Source: Hyphococcus sp. (lineage in GTDB: Bacteria; Pseudomonadota; Alphaproteobacteria; Caulobacterales; Parvularculaceae). From it: 64,000 nt of DNA. The notes beneath the pieces are model-generated. The model was not told the origin of the DNA and searched no databases. It saw nothing but the letters and a program-made list of their open reading frames with translations. Positions within the stretch are counted from its first letter, which is position 1. The number at the start of each line of letters is the position of its first letter. This document shows, piece by piece, positions 41,357-50,675 of the stretch. The translations under genes were made by a program, and so were the position numbers. Location: positions 1-64,000 of the forward strand of contig JAJFGF010000046.1 in NCBI GenBank assembly GCA_021776245.1. Direction: 5' to 3'.

Positions 41357-42637
41357 ATGACGCAGCCCACCAATATCAGCGAATTAAGGAGCCGTGCGGA
41401 AGCTGGCGATCCGCGCGCCCAATATATGTTGGCGGCAACGCTTGCGTCATCGGGCGTCCGGGATGAAGCGGACCGCTGGTTGCACGAGGCGGCAAAAAAC
41501 GGCGAGGCCGATGCAAGCTATACGCTGGCGACCCGTCATCTCCAGACCCATAAAGGCGCGGTGCAGGCATTGTCGCTGCTGCAAGGCGCTGCGCAACGTG
41601 AATCGAATGTGGCAAAGCGCTTACTTGCCGTCCTCTATGCGGAAGGCCTTGGCGTGGAGGCGGACTGGCGCGGCGCTGTGATGCTGGTCGTCGATGCGGC
41701 GCGGAAAGGCGAAATAGAGGCGCAACGCGAAATCGCGATGCTGCTTTTATTGGCAAATCCTGATGATGCTGACGCAATGCATTTGTTGGAAAATGCCGCT
41801 AATCGAGACGCCATCGCTGCGGCGGTTTATGCTCGCCGATCAATCAATTCGGGATTACAAGATGAACGAACCCGCAGCGTCATCGAACAGCTTGGCGCTA
41901 TGCGCTATCCAAACGCAGCGGCGCTCTATGCTGCATTTAATGCGGCAAGCCACTTATCTGCGCCGCGCGTGGAAAACCGCAAACACGCGCCGATTGTTTG
42001 GGATGGTGTTTTGCAAAAGCTGACCGATAATTCACCGTCGGCTATGCCGGCAGCGGAATCGCTTTGCGTGGAACCAGAGGCCATTGTCTTTCGCCAGGCG
42101 TTTTCCCCGGAGGCCTGCGAATATATCATCGCCGCCGCCGGCCGCCGGTTGGCGCCGTCGCAAACCGTCGATCCGGGCACCGGCGCGTCGCGCCGCGACG
42201 CCTACCGCACGTCGCTGACCGCGACGCTCGGACCGGTTGATCTTGATCTCGCACTTGTCGCCTTCAATCGGCGGATCGCGCGCATTGCCGGCAATCCGCA
42301 TTGCAATGGAGAGTTTTTGAGTGTGCTGCATTATTCGCCTGGACAGGAATATAAACCCCATTTTGACTGGTTGCCGCCAGGCGAAGATTTTGATCGCGGC
42401 GGCCAGCGGGTGACCACCGCTCTGCTTTATCTGAACGAAGATTATGAGGGCGGCGAAACGCATTTCCTCAACCCAGATATTGAATTCAAAGGCGCGCCGG
42501 GCGATCTTCTGGTTTTTCAAAACGCCCTGGCCGACGGGTCGGCGGACAAGGTCTCCCGCCACGCCAGCCGGCCGGTGACGAGCGGCGTCAAATGGATCGC
42601 CTCTAAATGGTTCCGGGGAAAAAAATACAACTTCTAG
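41357..42637 (+). CDS. Sel1/TPR-like repeats fused to a prolyl 4-hydroxylase-type 2OG-Fe(II) oxygenase
   Basis: Protein of 426 residues with two parts. Residues 1-190 are helical Sel1-like repeats (AEAGDPRAQYMLAATLASSG, DEADRWLHEAAKNGEADASY, ALSLLQGAAQRESNVAKRLL). The C-terminal 190 residues are a P4Hc-type oxygenase with iron ligands HxD in YKPHFDWLPPGEDF, the distal His in KVSRHASRPV, and the 2-oxoglutarate Lys in GVKWIASKWFRG. It would hydroxylate a residue of a protein partner bound by the repeats; the substrate is unknown. It needs Fe2+, and the iron importer lies directly upstream with 27 bases between. Confidence 0.85.
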   Translation: MTQPTNISELRSRAEAGDPRAQYMLAATLASSGVRDEADRWLHEAAKNGEADASYTLATRHLQTHKGAVQALSLLQGAAQRESNVAKRLLAVLYAEGLGVEADWRGAVMLVVDAARKGEIEAQREIAMLLLLANPDDADAMHLLENAANRDAIAAAVYARRSINSGLQDERTRSVIEQLGAMRYPNAAALYAAFNAASHLSAPRVENRKHAPIVWDGVLQKLTDNSPSAMPAAESLCVEPEAIVFRQAFSPEACEYIIAAAGRRLAPSQTVDPGTGASRRDAYRTSLTATLGPVDLDLALVAFNRRIARIAGNPHCNGEFLSVLHYSPGQEYKPHFDWLPPGEDFDRGGQRVTTALLYLNEDYEGGETHFLNPDIEFKGAPGDLLVFQNALADGSADKVSRHASRPVTSGVKWIASKWFRGKKYNF

Positions 42638-42644
42638 GCTTTTC

Positions 42645-42674
42645 AGAATGATATAACATCGATATAACATTTTC
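42645..42674 (+). promoter_or_regulatory. candidate Zur/Fur-type operator
   Basis: The AT-rich block contains the 10-mer GATATAACAT twice with one base between (42650-42659, 42661-42670) and continues ATTTTC. Its right half resembles the Zur consensus TATAACATTTC, and the left half is an imperfect inverse. It lies 35 bases before the zur-like gene, which would allow autoregulation. Confidence 0.4.
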
Positions 42675-42708
42675 ATCGGGTTTGAATCGGGTTTGAGGAG
42701 TGCGCGAA

Positions 42709-43146
42709 ATGACGGGAACCAGAAACGGGTCTGCCACCCGCGACGGTGGGCGGCAGCGGCCGCCAGGATTATCAAAGAACGAAAAGCTGGTGTGGAATGT
42801 CCTTTCCGCCAGCGCTGATCCGCTGAAAGCCTATGAGATTCTGGATAAGCTCAAGGATAAAGGCGTCCGGGCGCCGATGACAGTCTATCGGGCTCTCGAC
42901 GGGCTTGAGGAAAAAGGTCATATCCACAAGCTGGACGGACTCAACGCTTTCGTGCTTTGCAATCATGAAGGACCGCACAGAGTTCAGACCTTCCTTGTTT
43001 GCGAGACTTGTTCCACCGTGCGCGAATTAGAGGTAGTGGCGGTCGAGGCGGACATCGTTCCGGCGGTGAGGGCTGCTCATTTTGACATGCACACAGCTCG
43101 GCTCGAGATCAAAGGCCATTGTACGAATTGCGCCGAAGCGGCTTGA
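42709..43146 (+). CDS. zur: Fur-family transcriptional regulator, Zur-like
   Basis: Protein of 145 residues. A winged-helix domain (SKNEKLVWNVLSASADPLKA, YEILDKLKDKGVRAPMTVYR, ALDGLEEKGHIHKLDGLNAF) is followed by a dimerisation domain with the structural zinc site CETC and CTNC, each a CxxC pair. The Leu-Asn-Ala-Phe and HEGPHRVQTFLVCETC pattern is that of Zur rather than Fur. Zur represses zinc importers when zinc is abundant. GAGGAG lies eight bases before the ATG at 42709; a GTG at 42700 would overlap the Shine-Dalgarno and is rejected. The N-terminus (GSATRDGGRQRPPGL) looks flexible. Confidence 0.85.
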   Translation: MTGTRNGSATRDGGRQRPPGLSKNEKLVWNVLSASADPLKAYEILDKLKDKGVRAPMTVYRALDGLEEKGHIHKLDGLNAFVLCNHEGPHRVQTFLVCETCSTVRELEVVAVEADIVPAVRAAHFDMHTARLEIKGHCTNCAEAA

Positions 43147-43168
43147 TTGCGGCGCGTATCCAGAATCA

Positions 43169-43196
43169 TTGACTCCCATTAGGTCGGCACTATTGT
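43169..43196 (+). promoter_or_regulatory. promoter of the glycine riboswitch/gcv operon
   Basis: -35 TTGACT (43169-43174), 16-bp spacer, -10 TATTGT (43191-43196). Transcription would start roughly 35 bases before the first aptamer. Confidence 0.55.
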
Positions 43197-43236
43197 TCTG
43201 ATCGCTGTCGCGCTTTGCTGTGCGGCGGCAAGCCTC

Positions 43237-43445
43237 ATGCGGGAGAGACCGCGCTGACGCCAAGCGGCGAAGGCAGGCGCCGAAGGAGCAACCGCCCCGG
43301 AAACTCTCAGGCAAAAGGACCGCAGGAGGCGGATGCAGGCTGGAAAGCAGGCCGCGCGATTTGCGCCGCCTCACCGAAGGTGTAAGCGGGCGGCTGACCA
43401 TTAGGTCATCCAGTGTCCCGTGAAATCTCTCAGGTTCCCATGACA
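43237..43445 (+). promoter_or_regulatory. tandem glycine riboswitch
   Basis: Two consecutive glycine aptamers. The first (about 43237-43327) has GCGGGAGAGACC, GCGCCGAAGGAGCAA and CTCTCAGGCAAAAGGACCG. The second (about 43333-43445) has the variant GGCTGGAAAGCAGG, CACCGAAGGTGTAAGCGG and AATCTCTCAGGTTCCCATGACAG. Glycine binding normally turns on the glycine cleavage genes downstream. The last helix of aptamer 2 contains TCCCATGA (43436-43443), which is the exact inverse of TCATGGGA (43477-43484) next to the gcvT ribosome site. Pairing of the two would hide that site when glycine is absent. No gene lies in 43147-43491. Confidence 0.93.
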
Positions 43446-43491
43446 GCCGGGGCTGCCGCTATCAGCGGCGCTTTGATCATGGGACGGATGA

Positions 43492-44625
43492 ATGACGCAA
43501 AATCTGAAAATAACGCCGTTAAATGCGCTCCATAAATCTTTGGGCGGAAAAATGGTTGAGTTTGCCGGTTATGAAATGCCGGTGCAATTTCCGCTCGGCG
43601 TTTTGAAAGAACATCTTCACACGCGGGAAAAAGCCGGCCTGTTTGATGTTTCGCATATGGGACAGGCAGTGATCGTCGGCGCGGATCATGAAAGCGCTGC
43701 GCGGGCGCTGGAAACGGTGGCGCCTGGGGAAATTCAAAAACTCGGCGTCGGGCGCCAGCGCTTGACCGTTTTGTTAAATGACGACGGCGGTATTCTCGAT
43801 GACTTAATGGTCAGCCGTCCGGTTGCCGATGGGCGGCTAAATATCGTCGTCAATGGCGCCTGTAAGGAAGCCGACTACGCTTATTTGGATGAGCGGCTGC
43901 CTGAAAATGCGAAACTGGAACGGTTTGATAGTCGCGGTCTGCTGGCGCTGCAGGGGCCAAAAGCGTCAGAAGTGTTGGCGAAACATGCGCCAGCGGCAGC
44001 TGACCTAAAATTCATGTCGTTCGCGGAGCTACAAATTGGCGATATTACCGCGGTCGTAACGCGTGGCGGATACACGGGCGAAGACGGTTTCGAGATTTCA
44101 ACATGGCAAGAAGACACGGAAAAACTCGCCAGGCTGTTGCTCGACGATCCAGATGTTGAACCGATTGGCCTGGGCGCGCGCGATTCTCTCCGGCTTGAGG
44201 CGGGCATGTGTCTTTATGGCCATGATCTGACCCCGGAAATCTCACCCGTCGAAGGCAATATCGCTTTCACGATTGGCAAGCGACGCCGTTCGGAAGGCGA
44301 TTTTGCCGGCGCGAAACGTATTTTGCGCGAGCTGGCTGACGGGCCTTCGCGATTGCGTGTTGGAATTTTGCCCCAAGGAAGGGCGCCTGCGCGTGAAGGC
44401 GCCGAAATTCAGTCTACGGATGGGAAAATTATTGGCGCTGTTACGTCGGGCGGATTTGGGCCGAGTGTTGGGGCGCCGGTGGCGATGGGCTATGTAGACA
44501 TAGACTATGCACAGACCGGAACGGATGTGCAATTGATGGTCAGGGGAAAAGCACTGCCAGCGCAGATCGCAGACATGCCATTTGCGCCGCATCATTATTA
44601 TCGAGGACAGGGAGCAGGGAAATGA
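43492..44625 (+). CDS. gcvT: glycine cleavage system T protein (aminomethyltransferase)
   Basis: T protein of 377 residues. It transfers the methylene carbon from the H-protein arm to tetrahydrofolate and releases ammonia. The N-terminal part has [13 protein letters not shown] and [13 protein letters not shown]. The folate-site Asp lies in [16 protein letters not shown] with the later [20 protein letters not shown]. The C-terminal barrel contains the conserved [17 protein letters not shown] different-frame ATG four bases earlier is not used. GGGACGG (43481-43487) is the likely ribosome site and can be masked by the riboswitch. It overlaps gcvH by four bases. Confidence 0.95.
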   Translation: MTQNLKITPLNALHKSLGGKMVEFAGYEMPVQFPLGVLKEHLHTREKAGLFDVSHMGQAVIVGADHESAARALETVAPGEIQKLGVGRQRLTVLLNDDGGILDDLMVSRPVADGRLNIVVNGACKEADYAYLDERLPENAKLERFDSRGLLALQGPKASEVLAKHAPAAADLKFMSFAELQIGDITAVVTRGGYTGEDGFEISTWQEDTEKLARLLLDDPDVEPIGLGARDSLRLEAGMCLYGHDLTPEISPVEGNIAFTIGKRRRSEGDFAGAKRILRELADGPSRLRVGILPQGRAPAREGAEIQSTDGKIIGAVTSGGFGPSVGAPVAMGYVDIDYAQTGTDVQLMVRGKALPAQIADMPFAPHHYYRGQGAGK

Positions 44626-44993
44626 GCGTAAAATACACCAAGGATCATGAATGGGTGCGCGAAGAGGGCGGCGTCTATATCGTCGGCATCAGCACCCATG
44701 CCGCAGAACAGCTTGGAGACGTTGTTTTTGTCGAATTGCCGGAAATTGGCAAGTCTCTCTCAAAAGGCGACGATATGGCTGTCGTAGAAAGCGTTAAAGC
44801 GGCGTCGGATGTTTATGCGCCGATCTCCGGCGAAGTTGTTGAAATTAATCAGGCGATTGCTGACGAGCCTGCCAAAGTCAACGAAGACGCACAGGGCGCC
44901 GCCTGGTTTGTGAAACTCAAAGCCAAAGACGCCAGCGAGCTTGATACGTTGATGGATGAAGCTGCGTATAACGAGTTTGTGGAAAACGAGTAG
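44622..44993 (+). CDS. gcvH: glycine cleavage system H protein
   Basis: Lipoyl carrier of 123 residues. The lipoylated Lys59 sits in the hairpin [13 protein letters not shown], and the flanking parts [20 protein letters not shown] and [15 protein letters not shown] are canonical. The swinging arm shuttles the aminomethyl group between P, T and L proteins. The ATG overlaps the gcvT stop (ATGA), and gcvPA begins three bases after the stop, so the four genes are translated as a set from the riboswitch-controlled transcript. The L protein (Lpd) is not encoded here. Confidence 0.96.
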   Translation: MSVKYTKDHEWVREEGGVYIVGISTHAAEQLGDVVFVELPEIGKSLSKGDDMAVVESVKAASDVYAPISGEVVEINQAIADEPAKVNEDAQGAAWFVKLKAKDASELDTLMDEAAYNEFVENE

Positions 44994-44996
44994 GCG

Positions 44997-46337
44997 ATGA
45001 GATATCTACCGCTTAATGATTCGGACCGCGCGACGATGCTGAAAGCCGTTGGCGCCGCAACGATTGATGACCTTTTTGAAGACGTTCCTGCCGATGCGCT
45101 CAATGCGTGTTTTGATCTGCCCAATCATCAGGGCGAAATGGAGATCGAACGGGCGCTTGGCGCTATGGCGGCAAAAAATCGCGCTGCCGGCGATGGACCG
45201 TTTTTTATCGGCTGCGGCGCATACGCCCATCATGTGCCGGCGACAGTCGATCATATCATTCAGCGTTCGGAATTCTTGACGTCCTATACGCCCTACCAGC
45301 CAGAGATCGCGCAAGGCACGCTGCAATATCTGTTTGAATTTCAAACCCAGATAGCCTCGCTCACTGGCATGGATGTCGCGAATGCGTCGATGTATGACGG
45401 CTCGACCGCTTGCGCTGAAGCGGCGTTGATGGCGCGCCGGCTGACCAAGCGGCGCAAGCTCATTCTTTCAGGTGGGCTGCATCCGCATTATGCGGCGGTG
45501 ACGCGCACAAATATGGAACTCCATGACGACAATGTAGTTCAGGCGCCAATTGATGCGGAGGGCGCTGAAGATTTGATCTCGATGATTGACGACGAGACCT
45601 CGTGCATCATCGTCCAGAACCCTGATGTTTTTGGAAATCTGCGCGACCTCGCGCCCATCGCCGCGGCGGCGCACGAAAAGGGCGCGCTTCTGGTCGCTGT
45701 CGTGACGGAAGTGGTGTCTCTCGGCGCTGTCAAAAGTCCCGGCGAGATGGGCGCCGACATTGTCGTCGGCGAAGGCCAGTCAGTTGGCAACGGGCTCATT
45801 TACGGCGGGCCTTATGTGGGACTTTTTGCGACGCGCCAGAAATATATACGCCAGATGCCGGGCCGGCTTTGCGGCGAAACAACTGATGCCGAAGGAAAGC
45901 GCGGCTTTGTGCTGACGCTTTCAACGCGCGAACAACATATTCGGCGCGATAAGGCGACTTCGAATATCTGCACCAATTCCGGTTTGTGCACGCTTGCCTT
46001 TACAGTGCATATGACATTGCTCGGTGAAACAGGCCTCAGGCGGCTCGCTATGCTCAACCACGTAACCGCCTGCAAGGCCGCAGATGCGCTCGGCGACATC
46101 GACGGCGTCGAGATTGTTAACAAATCCTGGTTCAATGAATTCACACTGCGGCTGCCAAAGAACGCAAGCGCTGTTGTAGATGCGCTTGTTGATGACGGTG
46201 TGCTCGCAGGGGTTCCCGGCGGACGCCTGTGGCCAGATGATCAGCTTGCGGAGAACCTTTTGATTGTCGCGGCGACGGAGCGCGCAACCGACGAAGACAT
46301 AAAAACAATCGCCTTGAAACTCCGGGAGGCGCTGTAA
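44997..46337 (+). CDS. gcvPA: glycine dehydrogenase (decarboxylating) subunit 1
   Basis: The N-terminal half of the P protein as a separate polypeptide of 446 residues, as in the split type of Gram-positive and many alphaproteobacterial systems. Recognisable parts are [60 protein letters not shown] and [20 protein letters not shown]. It forms an alpha2beta2 enzyme with GcvPB that decarboxylates glycine with PLP and loads the H protein. The PLP lysine is on the other subunit. The gene spacing (3 bp on each side) indicates cotranslation. Confidence 0.95.
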   Translation: MRYLPLNDSDRATMLKAVGAATIDDLFEDVPADALNACFDLPNHQGEMEIERALGAMAAKNRAAGDGPFFIGCGAYAHHVPATVDHIIQRSEFLTSYTPYQPEIAQGTLQYLFEFQTQIASLTGMDVANASMYDGSTACAEAALMARRLTKRRKLILSGGLHPHYAAVTRTNMELHDDNVVQAPIDAEGAEDLISMIDDETSCIIVQNPDVFGNLRDLAPIAAAAHEKGALLVAVVTEVVSLGAVKSPGEMGADIVVGEGQSVGNGLIYGGPYVGLFATRQKYIRQMPGRLCGETTDAEGKRGFVLTLSTREQHIRRDKATSNICTNSGLCTLAFTVHMTLLGETGLRRLAMLNHVTACKAADALGDIDGVEIVNKSWFNEFTLRLPKNASAVVDALVDDGVLAGVPGGRLWPDDQLAENLLIVAATERATDEDIKTIALKLREAL

Positions 46338-46340
46338 ACC

Positions 46341-47909
46341 ATGACAATGAACAATCAAGGAAGACCAAGCCGCGCCGACAATGCCGCCTTGATCTCAACG
46401 CCAACCTTTACCGGCAACAAGGCGCTGCAGATCGAAGAATTGTTGAGTTTTGAGATCGGAAGTATTTCTCAGACCGGCGTCGACATTGCGGCGTCAACCG
46501 GCAATGTTGATCGTCTCGGCGGGCTGCATCGCGACGATGATATCGGTCTGCCCGGTTTGTCCGAACCGGAAACGATGCGTCATTTCGTGCGCCTAAGCCA
46601 AAAGAACTTCGCCATCGATATGGGGCCTTTTCCGCTTGGCTCGTGCACGATGAAGCACAATCCTCGCCTCAATGAAAAAGTAGCGCGGCTTTCCGGTTTT
46701 TCCGATCTCCATCCCCTGGCGCCGCAAGCAGCAGTGCAGGGCGCTCTGGAATTAATCGACCGGCTTGCATTCTGGCTAAAAGAACTGACCGGCATGCCTG
46801 CAGTCGCTATGTCGCCGAAAGCCGGCGCCCATGGTGAATTATGCGGCATGATGGCGATCAAATCGGCGCTTGATGCGCGCGGCGAGGGCGATAAACGCAA
46901 ACGCGTGCTCGCGCCTGAATCCGCTCATGGCACCAATCCCGCAACTGCTGTTCAATGCGGATTTAAAGTTGAAGCAATACCAGCGGATGCGACCGGCCGT
47001 GTGGATCTGTCGGCGCTGAAAGAAAAACTAGGCGATGATGTTGCGGGTATCATGGTCACGAACCCTAACACATGCGGTTTGTTTGAGCGTGACATTCGCG
47101 CAATCGCTGACGCGGTGCATGATGCGGGCGGTTATTTTTATTGTGACGGCGCGAATTTCAACGCCATCGCCGGGAAAGTCCGTCCTGGCGATCTTGGCAT
47201 CGATGCGATGCACATCAATCTCCACAAGACGTTTTCAACGCCCCATGGCGGCGGCGGACCTGGCTCTGGTCCGACCGTGTTATCGGACGCGCTCGCGCCA
47301 TTTGCGCCTGTTCCTTATGTGGTTTGCGAAAACGGCATCTACGGTCTTGTTGAAACCCGGCGCGCGGCGAACGCCGAAACAGCGGGCGTCGACAGTATGG
47401 GCCGGATGACCGCGTTTCATGGGCAAATGGGCATGTTTGTGCGTGCGCTCGCTTATATGATGAGCCATGGCGTCGATGGCGTTCGCCAGGCTGCAGAAGA
47501 TGCAGTCTTGAACGCCAATTATGTTCTCGCGCGTCTAAAATCAGAAATGACCCCTGCTTTTGACGGCTATTGCATGCATGAAGCTTTGTTCGACGACCGG
47601 TTCCTTGAGGGCACCGGCGTTGAGACGATCGATTTTGCCAAAGCTATGATTGATGAGGGCTATCATCCCATGACTATGTATTTCCCGCTGGTGGTTCATG
47701 GCGCCATGCTGATCGAGCCGACGGAATCCGAATCGAAACGCGAGCTCGATCTATTTTGCGATGCGCTGTTGTCACTGGCAAAACGCGCCAAAGCGGGCGA
47801 AGTGGAGCCATTTAAGGCGGCGCCGATCTATGCGCCCCGGCGCAGGCTCGATGAAACCGCAGCGGCGCGAAAGCCGGTCCTGCGTTGGCGGCCCGAAGGC
47901 GACATCTGA
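46341..47909 (+). CDS. gcvPB: glycine dehydrogenase (decarboxylating) subunit 2
   Basis: The PLP-bearing C-terminal half of the P protein, 522 residues. The Schiff-base Lys296 is in HINLHKTFSTPHGGGGPGSG. Other marks are LGSCTMKHNPRLNEK, APESAHGTNPATAV and NTCGLFERDIRAIADAVHDA. It is the last gene of the gcv operon. After the stop there is a CCGCCG-CTTCA-CGGCGG hairpin (47934-47956) without a U-run, so the transcript end is unclear. Confidence 0.95.
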   Translation: MTMNNQGRPSRADNAALISTPTFTGNKALQIEELLSFEIGSISQTGVDIAASTGNVDRLGGLHRDDDIGLPGLSEPETMRHFVRLSQKNFAIDMGPFPLGSCTMKHNPRLNEKVARLSGFSDLHPLAPQAAVQGALELIDRLAFWLKELTGMPAVAMSPKAGAHGELCGMMAIKSALDARGEGDKRKRVLAPESAHGTNPATAVQCGFKVEAIPADATGRVDLSALKEKLGDDVAGIMVTNPNTCGLFERDIRAIADAVHDAGGYFYCDGANFNAIAGKVRPGDLGIDAMHINLHKTFSTPHGGGGPGSGPTVLSDALAPFAPVPYVVCENGIYGLVETRRAANAETAGVDSMGRMTAFHGQMGMFVRALAYMMSHGVDGVRQAAEDAVLNANYVLARLKSEMTPAFDGYCMHEALFDDRFLEGTGVETIDFAKAMIDEGYHPMTMYFPLVVHGAMLIEPTESESKRELDLFCDALLSLAKRAKAGEVEPFKAAPIYAPRRRLDETAAARKPVLRWRPEGDI

Positions 47910-48004
47910 CGCTCAACTCAAATTTGGCGCGCCGCCGCCGCTTCACGGCGGATTGAAAACACGCGTAAACTCCGGGACTTCGTTATGATCAGGACAAAGC
48001 GCCA

Positions 48005-49534
48005 ATGGATTTCTTAAGCCGGTTTACGATCGACGCGGTCAATTTTCTGTCGGGTCTGTTGGTGTTTGGCATTGTTCTGGGCGTGATCACCGTCATTTTG
48101 CTGTTCATTGTCGACGCGACCCAGTCAAAAGACGCCATTCGTCACAATTATCCTGTGATCGGAAGATTTCGCGACCTCTTTACGCGGCTCGGCGAGTTCT
48201 TCCGGCAATATTTCTTTGCGCTCGACCGTGAGGAAATGCCCTTTAATCGCGCCGAGCGCGACTGGATCTACAAATCCGCAAAAGGTAAGGACAATACGCT
48301 GCCATTCGGCTCGACGCGCAATTTGAATCTCGTCGGCACGCCGATTTTTATCAATTGCGCTTTTCCCCGCCTTGACGAGGAAGCGCGAAATCCTCCTCCG
48401 GTGGAATTTGGTCCCTATACGCCAAATCCATATTTGGTCTCGTCGATCATCAATGTCTCGGCAATGAGTTTTGGCGCTTTGTCGAAACCGGCGGTGCAGG
48501 CGCTGTCTCGGGGAGCGAAGCTCGCCGGATGCTATCTTAACACCGGCGAGGGAGGGCTTGCGCCTTACCATCTTGAAGGCGATTGCGACGTCGTGTTTCA
48601 GATGGGTACGGCGAAATATGGCGTGTGCGATGAAAAGGGCGGACTTGATGACCGCAAACTGGCGGAACTAAGCGCCAACCCTCAAGTCAAAATGATCGAG
48701 ATAAAGCTCGCGCAAGGCGCAAAGCCTGGCAAAGGCGGCATATTGCCGGCGGTAAAGGTGACGCGTGAAATCGCTGAAATCCGCGGCATCAACGTGGGCG
48801 AAGCGTCAATTTCACCGAATCGTTATCCCGAGATCAATAATGTCGAGGAGCTTCTGGATTTCATCACTCATGTGCGCACCGTTTCAAAGCTCCCGGCAGG
48901 TTTTAAAACAGTGCTTGGCGCCTATGGCTGGATTGATGCGTTGTGTGATGCGATCGAACAGCGCGGCGTTGAAGCGGCTCCCGACTTTATTACCCTTGAC
49001 GGCGGCGACGGCGGCACAGGGGCTGCGCCCATGTCGCTGATGGATAATGTTGGTTTGCCGCTTAAACAATCGCTGCCCATGCTCACGGATATTCTTGAAC
49101 GCCGCGGCTTGCGCAACCGCATTCGTGTGATTGCGTCAGGCAAGTTGGTGACGCCCGCCGATGTCGCCTGGGCGTACTGCGCTGGCGCCGACGTTGTTAA
49201 TACAGCGCGCGGTTTCATGTTTTCGATCGGCTGTATCCAGGCTCTGCGGTGCAACACCAATAATTGTCCAACGGGCGTTACCACGCATAAAAAGAGTCTG
49301 CAGGCGGGTCTCGACCCAACGGTAAAATCGGTGCGCGCGGCAAATTATGTGGAAAAAATGCGCAAAGATGTGGCGATGATCGCGCATTCCTGCGGCGCCG
49401 AACATGCGCGCGCCTTAAAGCGTTACCATGTGCGGATCGTCCAGGAGGACGGATCGTCAATTCCTCTCGATGAACTGTCGCGGCGCTTGCGGCCTTTGGC
49501 GCCTGAGGAATATAGGGACGCAAAAACCGGTTAG
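48005..49534 (+). CDS. FMN-binding glutamate-synthase-family protein with membrane anchor
   Basis: Protein of 509 residues. An N-terminal hydrophobic helix (NFLSGLLVFGIVLGVITVIL) precedes the synthase domain of glutamate synthase (GltB-like). It has MSFGALSKPAVQALSRGAKL, NTGEGGLAPYHLEGDCDVVF, PGKGGILPAVKVTREIAEI, DFITLDGGDGGTGAAPMSLM and the cysteine-rich iron-sulfur part CIQALRCNTNNCPTGVTTHK. The amidotransferase and GXGXG domains of real GltB are absent, so glutamate synthesis is not implied. Such stand-alone proteins have no assigned reaction. The gene ends by overlapping the convergent DUF924 gene by four bases. Confidence 0.87.
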   Translation: MDFLSRFTIDAVNFLSGLLVFGIVLGVITVILLFIVDATQSKDAIRHNYPVIGRFRDLFTRLGEFFRQYFFALDREEMPFNRAERDWIYKSAKGKDNTLPFGSTRNLNLVGTPIFINCAFPRLDEEARNPPPVEFGPYTPNPYLVSSIINVSAMSFGALSKPAVQALSRGAKLAGCYLNTGEGGLAPYHLEGDCDVVFQMGTAKYGVCDEKGGLDDRKLAELSANPQVKMIEIKLAQGAKPGKGGILPAVKVTREIAEIRGINVGEASISPNRYPEINNVEELLDFITHVRTVSKLPAGFKTVLGAYGWIDALCDAIEQRGVEAAPDFITLDGGDGGTGAAPMSLMDNVGLPLKQSLPMLTDILERRGLRNRIRVIASGKLVTPADVAWAYCAGADVVNTARGFMFSIGCIQALRCNTNNCPTGVTTHKKSLQAGLDPTVKSVRAANYVEKMRKDVAMIAHSCGAEHARALKRYHVRIVQEDGSSIPLDELSRRLRPLAPEEYRDAKTG

Positions 49535-50106
49535 GGGTTAAACCCGCCGGTTTTCAAAAATTCAATTTCCGCCGGGGTCGATTTGCGGCCCAGCACTTTA
49601 TTGCGATGAGGAAACCGCCCGAATTTTTTGATGATGTCATAGTGCTCAATGGCGTGGGGCTCGTTCATTGAGCCAGGCAGGCGCGTTTTGATGAGTGCGA
49701 CGCAGCGTTCCTGCGCCGCCAGATTTTCTGAATGCATCAGCGGCATATAGAAAAAGGCGCGCTCTTTCGCGTCGAATGATCTGTCATGACCCAATGCGAT
49801 GGCTTTTTGCGCCGCCTCAAGGGCAAGGTGGTCGTGTGCAAAGGCGCGGGGATCATCGCGAAATATATTGCGCGAGAATTGGTCAAGCAAAATGATCCGC
49901 GCCAGTGCCGGCCGCGGATCATCGCTCCAGGCGTCAAGCTCGCCATTGATTGCGCTTTGATGAAGTGCGGTAAATCGCGTTCGAACGCTCGCATCAAAAT
50001 CCAGGTTGCGTCGAAACCATTGATAGGGTTTGGTTTCTTCGAACCAGAATTTCAGAATCGCTTCGGTTGCGTCGGCGCCCGGTCGGCTCTGAAGCGGCGA
50101 GGACAT
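49531..50106 (-). CDS. DUF924-family protein
   Basis: Protein of 191 residues with the TPR-like DUF924 fold (AILKFWFEETKPYQWFRRNL, DDPRPALARIILLDQFSRNI, FFYMPLMHSENLAAQERCVA, HYDIIKKFGRFPHRNKVLGR). The function of the family is unknown. The ATG overlaps the stop of atpF by one base (TAATG), so it may be read through from the F0 operon. Such placement at the end of an ATP-synthase operon could be incidental. Confidence 0.85.
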   Translation of the reverse strand: MSSPLQSRPGADATEAILKFWFEETKPYQWFRRNLDFDASVRTRFTALHQSAINGELDAWSDDPRPALARIILLDQFSRNIFRDDPRAFAHDHLALEAAQKAIALGHDRSFDAKERAFFYMPLMHSENLAAQERCVALIKTRLPGSMNEPHAIEHYDIIKKFGRFPHRNKVLGRKSTPAEIEFLKTGGFNP

Positions 50107-50663
50107 TAATTCAGTTTGTCGCGCAGCCCGGCAATAGCTCTATCGGCAAAGGCCGTTTGTGCGCCGCCGTCCATGCGCTCGCGAATGATCTCGCGCGCCG
50201 CTTCAATTGCGAGATCGGCGGTCTGGCCACGCACTTCCGATAACGCCTGGGCTTCAGCGCGTGCAATTTTATCTTCAGCGGCTTTGGCGCGGCGATCCAT
50301 TTGCTCGTTAATCTTATCTCTCGCTTCAGCCGCCAGGCGCTTGGCGTCTTTTTTCGCTTGCTCGATAATTGCAGCGGCTTCGCCTTCCGCTTCGCGCTGG
50401 CGGCGCTGGTACTGAGCAAGCAGTTCTTGCGCCTCTTCGCGAATTTTACGCGCTTCGTTGATTTCGTCGGCAATTTCGCGGCCACGCTTGTCGAGGCCGG
50501 AAAGCATCATTTTGTGGACACCCGCGCGCGCAAAGACGCCAATGATGATGACGAATGCGACGAGCACCCAGAATGACGCATCCTGAAGAAGGCCGCCGGA
50601 ATGATCAGCGGCGCCGTGACTTTCTTCGGCGGCGGCAAGGGCGAGGCTGGCGATAGATATCAT
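50106..50663 (-). CDS. atpF: ATP synthase F0 subunit b
   Basis: Peripheral-stalk subunit of 185 residues. One membrane helix (SFWVLVAFVIIIGVFARAG) is followed by a long charged helix (DKRGREIADEINEARKIREEAQ..., AKKDAKRLAAEARDKINEQM) that dimerises and holds F1. Alphaproteobacteria encode two b-type subunits; this one is the last in the operon and follows b' after 12 bases. GGAAATG-type context before the ATG is acceptable. The F1 genes are not in this window, which is normal for the class where F0 and F1 operons are separate. Confidence 0.92.
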   Translation of the reverse strand: MISIASLALAAAEESHGAADHSGGLLQDASFWVLVAFVIIIGVFARAGVHKMMLSGLDKRGREIADEINEARKIREEAQELLAQYQRRQREAEGEAAAIIEQAKKDAKRLAAEARDKINEQMDRRAKAAEDKIARAEAQALSEVRGQTADLAIEAAREIIRERMDGGAQTAFADRAIAGLRDKLN

Positions 50664-50675
50664 CAGTACATTTCC

